Positions 7,001 through 9,733 of a stretch of 9,733 bases of DNA are shown piece after piece (the stretch's first letter is position 1; every line of letters begins with the position of its first letter). A program made the position numbers and the translations under genes. Where the stretch lies: assembly GCA_005239945.1 (NCBI GenBank), contig SBAY01000161.1:1-9733 (forward strand), read 5' to 3'. The notes below the pieces were generated by a model. The model made no database searches. It saw only the letters and a program-made list of their open reading frames with translations, and was not told the DNA's origin. Origin of the DNA: Nitrospira sp. (lineage in GTDB: Bacteria; UBA9089; CG2-30-40-21; SBAY01).

Positions 7001-9650
7001 TCATAAAACTTATGAGTGTCTTGGTGGCCGGTGAATATTCCGAGATAAATGTGCCGGCATTATAAACATTTCCGTGATAGGGATTAGATGTGGAGGCCGT
7101 CCACTCTAAATTGCCATAATTATAGACATGTTCAAAACAAGCCTTGTAAGCATTCCTTATTTTATCAAGTTTAGTCTCTTTATCACCTGTTTGTTGATTA
7201 CCCATAGGTATAATAACACTCAACGGCTCATATTGATACCCCAAACCAACCGGTGTGCGACTTATTTCCTGAGAATAATCACTCGGGTATGAATTGCTAT
7301 TATATGCCCTTAATGAGAGATAGTATTTTGTATCATTGGTAAGTCCCTCTAACGCATATTCTGTTACATTACCTACATCTATCAAATGCGTATAATCCTT
7401 AGTAGAAGTGCCTACATAAGAGGTTTCACCATAATATAATAGATAGCCGCTAATATCCGGTTGAGGGCTGGGGTTCCAGGAAAGATAAAGCACAGTATCC
7501 CCAGGTAGGCATTTATCCTCTTTCCATGAAGGTGGTGTAGGTAAGGCATTTTGCCCTAAAGTAGTTGCCTGGGCAACATTAGAAAGAGAAGATTCGTTTC
7601 CTGCCTCGTCTATTGCCTTTAAGGCGAAGTAATAGGTTTTATTCCAGCTAAGTCCCGTAACGGTAAAGGTTGCCGGGCTACCTGCTGGACCCGGCTCAGG
7701 CTCTCCAAAGACAGTAAAACAATCATCCCAATTAGCCTTAGTAATGTTCACATAATTATAGCGGACATCGAACGATTTGGCTACCCCTTGAGTCCCATTA
7801 TCCCCGGTATTGGTCCAGGTCAATTGGACGGTTGAGGCAGTAACACTTCCGGCGGTTAAATCCGTTATTGTTCCCGGGGCAAGCATATCCGTTGAAACTA
7901 CATTGGATAATGGTGAAACATTATACTGTTCATCAACGGTTTTCATGGCAAAATAGTATTCGTATTTATTTAATTGTAGATTTTCGACGACAAATACCTC
8001 GGCTGCACCTGCCTTCCTCGGCGTAGGTGTGCCTACCTGGGTGGCATAGACCCAGGTCTCTTCCGTTATCGGTACCAGGGAATAGCGAATGTCATATTTA
8101 TCATCTACTCGCTCAGGATAGCCCTTATCCTTTATCCAGGTAATATCTCCATCATCACCAGGGGATTTCCAGACTAACATCAGCGAGCCTTCGGAAACAT
8201 TAGGATTGGCAATAGCCAGGTTGGTTACGGTTCCAGGTGGGGTTTCATCCAGCGTGGTTTTCTGAAAGACATTGGATATTCCAGATAGCTTTCCTCCGCG
8301 GTCTGCGGTCTTTAAGGCAAAGAAATAGGTGGTTTCAGGTTGGACCTTACGCTGGGCAAAGGGAAGTTTTCGGTCGTCAGTTCCAGTGCCTATAACAGTC
8401 ATGTGGTCACGCACACCGGCAAATGAAGGTTTAGGAATCATACCTGGGGGTGAGTCACACCCATCAAAATTATTTATTAAACTATCCGTTCCTGTCGTGG
8501 TCCATTTAATAGTATAGGTACTTGCCTGTCCCTGATTACCATCAGCACCTGGTGCGGTCCAATTCAAGATGATGCTGAATGAAGTAGGGTGTATGGGTTG
8601 CCAGCCGGTTACCTTGGTCCAATATAGACTATTCAGGTCCGTGACTGAAGCTGGAGCGGTATCGTTCAGGGTAACATTGATGGTCCGCCCGCTAGAGTAA
8701 GTTCCGTCCTTATCATAGGCAAAGGCGGTGTAATAATAAGTCATTCCAGCCTGTAACTGGGGGTCTTCATCCGTAAATATTTCACCGTGGCTATGATAAA
8801 CTACCGTTGCCCTGTCACCATCAACTAAGGTTCCTATCGTATAGGTGGAAGTTGCTCCATTGGTGGGAGTCCAGGTTGTTGCCTGTGTTCCCCTGATAAC
8901 CAATGTGCCGCTATAATAGGCATTGTAAGGATTTTCCCACTGGACGCGAATGGTATTATCGTTTGACTCTCCCTTTAAATCTTTTACCGGATTCATTACC
9001 CCGGGGACAAGTTCAAAACGGAAGGTAACGCTATCCTTTGCTTCCGGGTTATGTTGTCGTGTATGAAACATATCGGCTAAACCAACCTCTACCGTATAAG
9101 TTCCCGGCACACATTGTTTGAAGGTATAACTTGTCTGATTGATAAATCCTGTCCAGACAGGCTGCATTTGTTGACCAGGTGGCTGACAATAAAGAACAAG
9201 AATAATATATCCATCATAATACCCCTCTGGTGCCATGCTTATACTGAAATTTTCTACCTCAAAGGTAGCGGTAATAGACCCTTCGCTGGTAATTATACCA
9301 CCTTCGGTAGGCCAGGTAACATTTATTGTAGGAGGATCGTAAATAGCCGCAAAATTTACATTATCCACATCGGCATTGCTTATGTTTACTGTCCGCGAGC
9401 CTGGGGTAAATGAGCACCATAATTTAGTTGGGGTAACTATGTAGTTCCCATCAGGTAAACCGGTAAAGGCATAAGTCCCTGCATTAGATGTGGTCGTAAC
9501 CTCTGAGGCATCACCTGAAAGGGTAACCTGAACATTTGAAATGGGGTTACCACTTATCGTGCCTCTAATAGTTCCTGCAGCCTCTGCTTGAGATATACCA
9601 AACCAGACTAGGCCTAATACCCAAATACTAATTTTTTGTCGAGTAGACAT
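1008..9650 (-). CDS. Giant secreted multi-domain FN3/GATase1-like/GWNLIS surface protein
   Basis: Predicted exported protein of 2,880 residues; I do not recognise it as a named protein. The signal peptide is MSTRQK plus the hydrophobic run ISIWVLGLVWFGI, with AEA-A cleavage near 24/25. Order after that: carboxypeptidase-regulatory-like sandwich 26-104; Ig-like 106-215; FN3 domains starting near 220, 333, 471, 592 and 704; GATase1/ThuA-like Rossmann domain 917-1135; DUF11-like 1152-1276; unassigned 1280-2170; DUF11/CARDB-like 2170-2246; Pro-rich linker 2247-2266; FN3 domains near 2309 and 2402; two GWNLIS units 2508-2684; PAP-N/FN3-like 2693-2780; carboxypeptidase-regulatory-like 2782-2880. 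It ends in LVEDIILP, with no LPxTG, PEP-CTERM, transmembrane or obvious type IX sorting tail. Adhesion, glycan contact or extracellular scaffolding is inferred from the domain types only. The start is the ATG at 9650, with GGAGG (9660-9664) at a 9-nt spacing. The in-frame TTGs at 9659 and 9656 are too close to the SD. The frame is open throughout. Confidence 0.93.
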   Translation of the reverse strand: MSTRQKISIWVLGLVWFGISQAEAAGTIRGTISGNPISNVQVTLSGDASEVTTTSNAGTYAFTGLPDGNYIVTPTKLWCSFTPGSRTVNISNADVDNVNFAAIYDPPTINVTWPTEGGIITSEGSITATFEVENFSISMAPEGYYDGYIILVLYCQPPGQQMQPVWTGFINQTSYTFKQCVPGTYTVEVGLADMFHTRQHNPEAKDSVTFRFELVPGVMNPVKDLKGESNDNTIRVQWENPYNAYYSGTLVIRGTQATTWTPTNGATSTYTIGTLVDGDRATVVYHSHGEIFTDEDPQLQAGMTYYYTAFAYDKDGTYSSGRTINVTLNDTAPASVTDLNSLYWTKVTGWQPIHPTSFSIILNWTAPGADGNQGQASTYTIKWTTTGTDSLINNFDGCDSPPGMIPKPSFAGVRDHMTVIGTGTDDRKLPFAQRKVQPETTYFFALKTADRGGKLSGISNVFQKTTLDETPPGTVTNLAIANPNVSEGSLMLVWKSPGDDGDITWIKDKGYPERVDDKYDIRYSLVPITEETWVYATQVGTPTPRKAGAAEVFVVENLQLNKYEYYFAMKTVDEQYNVSPLSNVVSTDMLAPGTITDLTAGSVTASTVQLTWTNTGDNGTQGVAKSFDVRYNYVNITKANWDDCFTVFGEPEPGPAGSPATFTVTGLSWNKTYYFALKAIDEAGNESSLSNVAQATTLGQNALPTPPSWKEDKCLPGDTVLYLSWNPSPQPDISGYLLYYGETSYVGTSTKDYTHLIDVGNVTEYALEGLTNDTKYYLSLRAYNSNSYPSDYSQEISRTPVGLGYQYEPLSVIIPMGNQQTGDKETKLDKIRNAYKACFEHVYNYGNLEWTASTSNPYHGNVYNAGTFISEYSPATKTLISFMNFVGTPIPDYVTTEPGVGTGNVLGVSKSYSLQPIKIALFYSDLRDEYDQYITWEEGYFEQIFRMYLWGEYFDRVSEKDIREGRLANYDLVIFPSVKKGYVQDVVATLSTTGLANLKSFVANGGILYTQGECVYLAEKLGLVGSGTVDLQTRVTDGDNKGQLNVLEMSHPLTFSWLANETYVLDDPLLLEKSAVANATQTIIAKYSDTNHPDTPAIIYVEHQLGGAIMMPSHPSDKTEYFPLVLDAVLLTMSRRAALTSDAVQRFCEDVPKDVIPGLEADVPVYVTVTFCNFWNNPLSDVVVKSVVQPGFNIVETKSEISPSPNSIQYQGTMTDLGPGTLTTITWSLGQVDKNTKLVFSFWVFTEANAIKKGEAVVCKTSANYKEVPGGTATIYARDPKLSARMAARLVGDRALDKLTAYGIVGSGIFSDVVFPVENKEDTLAKNVNVQDLVALVAPIVDVIDNRKIVWSVGGTYWDVGDGDANGWVQNEAFFFDDPRYALPIEAENNRYKKFNIHNWDGITTYIYENPYGAPIEIPEVYKKAQWGPGNNMPLISLAPNGDIILPAQKLTWTGTGTVWPYHQIPGYDFIDPLIRYGIRSEELPPPYPGTSTDKNDILPPRTILMVTLPNIPERYVVNGKVLMNAKALFFVILLGSDENPYKQYLSQGIAYSPIPTNIENLPKVKWEDIWGRLHSAPLRTMDPQFKKSNDFFPTVKVYPTVNDTYELYTEDDAPAVSGIPYTREPNERLYLEYDVKVPAKLHLIVKTWNGSREFEQIYNPSAAYKINKDQSLIVKDIFKGLGFDTRYERYWLTDYQDIGNPTQLVDEKESPVFHTLYFNQALNTGEKEEIHIWADMKTYHPEVHYEGAMKVNDGSRYIFHKPLAGPNQYMVMDAHTQAVWGLSSDVEISKKVAPVNIGNYGDTVFHIIKVEDPYEPREFNMETYLKSYGFGRITANTFVGGRIDDQLCTPRLAPGETTFVRIEVCNNLGAGADNPYTLRDVTITPDWTDPETYRIASPASPERWMEIKDDELLNTTPPVHQDLSYLLASQDEPKIPDGWRGIVYFKINTNVPNLIQDKDKGKVHKIKFKLNCTEPGNKLMETKFEIPAAWIGIEDAQGHVLTSYGSSTIIHFTDRFPSFVQVQEAKLATATQKAEFERLIGLDVNNKPRGTQAAAYFETGLTTNVGFSPNVGTVTFTLPTNAQQLPWYEDGTPRQDFYVMVKSITDSTRSGIKVVNEGPAMEFKDHFNQTGTAAGNLETVVVHGASMYQEYIINEIKRVFNGEITDTLTLNELNEVKIRLFFLNTGDDIAETPQITMNLADGVTLVSVDPGTTTQQGKVVKWEYGQGGNIAPGSEKNIYLTLSLIPTNPPSPAPPKGAQKAPKPTNGTNYFDLIGSTSITYKDAFLGLQITPPPLGSLSLPAMAPAVTAPTNLQATGHPGSVSLSWEFSAATTTFNIYRTDIPGTQTFSLIDNGIGTTTYIDKTVTEDIPYYYVVTAVVSGEGEGPASNIGTATPGDIWAPGTITDLAVTSITSDSVTLGWTAPGDNDFKGTASAYIIKYGPVGEELVLFSNPPLPKPVGGIQQATITGLLSNTAYQFCIRTQDEAGNLSGTATLQVTTLPGATITQTVHLRAGWNLISLPLKPGTISYTAKKLVQEINAQGGTADIVQRWLEGSTWESYQVGVPAPGIEFNRNMPIEVGRGYFVHCKNPSNWQMSGSKIESQIINLRVSWNLIGLGVATITAKNLLENINTQNGSVTVIQYWSTGSEWKGYLLGFPFNNFTTAKDAGYFIYSKNISQYSPNWLRKSNFISTTVDKEVTISWITTFNLQSKILYGTTNAFGKEAFDVRGAGISDDTHLVTLSELLPNTTYYYALVCGNSIDEGLYTFTIAPEKTARPEDKINGYVKKGGSPIAGAIVYVKLKDNGGGGSPGESTWAACLTGADGKWEIDLAKLRTTNLEDFFIYSGTDKVYIEVDAASTGKASKTVEASINLVEDIILP
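1599..2129 (-). repeat. Two tandem GWNLIS-type repeats in the giant protein
   Basis: Unit 1 runs about 2508-2603 (LRAGWNLISLPL, EINAQGGTADIVQRW, GSTWESYQVG, GRGYFVHCKN, NWQMSG). Unit 2 runs about 2604-2684 (LRVSWNLIGLGV, NINTQNGSVTVIQYW, GSEWKGYLLG, DAGYFIYSKN). The core Trp residues, W2516 and W2612, are 96 residues apart. The two units share the order W-N-L-I, In-gg-v-iq-W, g-s-W-y, GYF. Modules of this type occur near the C-termini of secreted proteins of uncultivated bacteria; their function is not established. Confidence 0.75.
3141..5813 (-). other. ~890-residue central region without recognised domain
   Basis: Residues about 1280-2170. By eye it is rich in aromatic residues and beta-type segments, with no coiled coil, low-complexity or transmembrane stretch. 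One acidic loop, D1362-G-D1364-A-N1366-G-W-V-Q-N-E1372, resembles a Ca2+-binding EF-hand or dockerin loop, but the final Glu is one position early. Parts such as LAPGETTFVRIEVCNN look like CARDB/DUF11-type 'alternating beta' segments. I cannot assign a function. Confidence 0.5.
6246..6902 (-). other. GATase1/ThuA-like Rossmann domain inside the giant protein
   Basis: Residues about 917-1135. It starts with a beta strand IKIALFYSD, then a helix-rich stretch, then YDLVIFPSV, LKSFVANGGILYTQGEC, SHPLTFSWL, IIYVEHQLGGAIMMPSHP and a closing helix. This is the strand/helix order of class I glutamine-amidotransferase-like domains. Cys1014 lies at the nucleophile-elbow position (G-E-C) and His1114 in S-H-P-S-D, 100 residues later, where the family has H-P-E. 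The elbow lacks the usual Gly after Cys-x and the Glu is Ser, with Asp at the next position. Catalysis is therefore uncertain and a sugar- or ligand-binding role is possible. Embedding such a domain in an exported FN3 protein is unusual. Confidence 0.65.
7251..8993 (-). other. N-terminal array of five FN3 domains in the giant protein
   Basis: Residues about 220-800. Boundaries are marked by recurrent strand-A motifs: PASVTDL (333), PPGTVTNLA (471), APGTITDL (592) and LPTPPSW (703). Each domain closes with a Y-Y/F-A-L/M-K strand such as YYFALKAIDE or YYFAMKTVDE followed by N-x-S-x-LSN. Domains 2, 3 and 4 carry an acidic Gly insertion after the core Trp (WTAPGADG, WKSPGDDG, WTNTGDNG), as does the C-terminal FN3 near 2402 (WTAPGDND). 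That points to one FN3 subfamily expanded by duplication and then separated by the central region. Confidence 0.85.
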
Positions 9651-9733
9651 ATTCAACAACCTCCTTTTTTAATTGCTTAATGCCCCTCACAGAACCGTGC
9701 TTGAGGTTTTCCCTCACACGGCTCTTCGGTAAT
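9638..9733 (-). ncRNA. Group II intron 3' end: domains V and VI (partial, continues past window)
   Basis: Domain V (9692-9724): GAGCCGTG (9724-9717) pairs with CACGGTTC (9699-9692). The upper stem TGAGG (9716-9712) pairs with CCTCA (9706-9702), the loop is GAAAA, and there is a two-base AG bulge on the 3' side. This matches the conserved catalytic hairpin, including the AGC triad. A candidate domain VI follows (9688-9641): GAG pairs with CTC, GGGCA with TGTCT, and TTAAGCAA with TTGTTGAA (one mismatch plus wobbles). A9644 is left bulged, 7 nt from a 3' end reading CTACTCGAC; bacterial introns usually branch from such an A and end in AY. The body and any reverse transcriptase would be beyond 9733, read leftward. 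Domain V is confident. Domain VI and the exact 3' boundary are my fold and less certain; it could be a decayed fragment. Confidence 0.75.
9660..9664 (-). promoter_or_regulatory. Shine-Dalgarno of the giant gene, in the intron domain VI loop
   Basis: GGAGG, preceded by six A, lies 9 nt before the ATG at 9650. The in-frame TTG at 9659 abuts it and cannot use it. In the domain VI fold proposed for the intron 3' end, this motif falls in the 13-nt apical loop (9660-9672) and so would be exposed even when the stem forms. Confidence 0.75.

Noticed and set aside
9114..9413. 99-codon plus-strand ORF over the giant gene's 5' end
   Set aside because: It is fully antisense to a region with clear carboxypeptidase-regulatory-like and Ig-like coding, and has no recognisable protein features. 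It is a shadow ORF.
9651..9659. TTG at 9659 as the giant gene's start
   Set aside because: It directly abuts the GGAGG Shine-Dalgarno (zero spacing). The ATG at 9650 is 9 nt away and also gives a better signal-peptide N-terminus.

Overview
This window is dominated by one very large minus-strand gene of about 2,880 codons. It encodes a predicted secreted, multi-domain protein. Downstream of it, on the same strand, is a two-gene MntA/HepT (MNT-HEPN) toxin-antitoxin module. The 3' end of a group II intron sits at the right edge, directly in front of the large gene. The DNA is moderately AT-rich. The features (a giant FN3-type exported protein with no cell-wall sorting motif, GWNLIS modules, an MNT/HEPN pair, an intergenic CACnAAAA-type palindrome and a group II intron) fit an environmental, probably uncultivated, Gram-negative-type bacterium such as a candidate-phylum member. 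No marker gene is present, so the lineage is a guess.

Layout from left to right: 1-151 is an AT/pyrimidine-rich non-coding flank with one copy of a 17-bp repeat and a small hairpin. 152-490 is hepT and 487-780 (or 798) is mntA; they overlap by 4 bp and form one operon read leftward. 799-1007 is an intergenic region holding a 75-bp imperfect palindrome and the second copy of the 17-bp repeat. 1008-9650 is the giant gene. 9638-9733 is the 3' part of a group II intron (domains V and VI) on the minus strand; its reverse-transcriptase ORF, if present, lies beyond 9733.

The giant protein reads in order: signal peptide (1-24); carboxypeptidase-regulatory-like beta sandwich (26-104); Ig-like segment (106-215); five FN3 domains (220-800); a linker; a class I glutamine-amidotransferase-like (ThuA/GATase1-type) domain with Cys1014 and His1114 (917-1135); a DUF11-like domain (1152-1276); about 890 residues without a recognisable domain (1280-2170); a second DUF11/CARDB-like stretch and Pro-rich linker (2170-2266); two more FN3 domains (2309-2495); two tandem GWNLIS repeats (2508-2684); a purple-acid-phosphatase-N/FN3-like sandwich (2693-2780); and a C-terminal carboxypeptidase-regulatory-like sandwich (2782-2880).

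The most unusual observation is at the 5' end of the giant gene. Its Shine-Dalgarno sequence and ATG appear to lie inside intron domain VI: GGAGG falls in the domain VI loop and the ATG in its 3' arm. The first four codons and the first base of the fifth would then be intron sequence. If so, the unspliced RNA has an intron-supplied translation start, while splicing would replace it with whatever the upstream exon provides.
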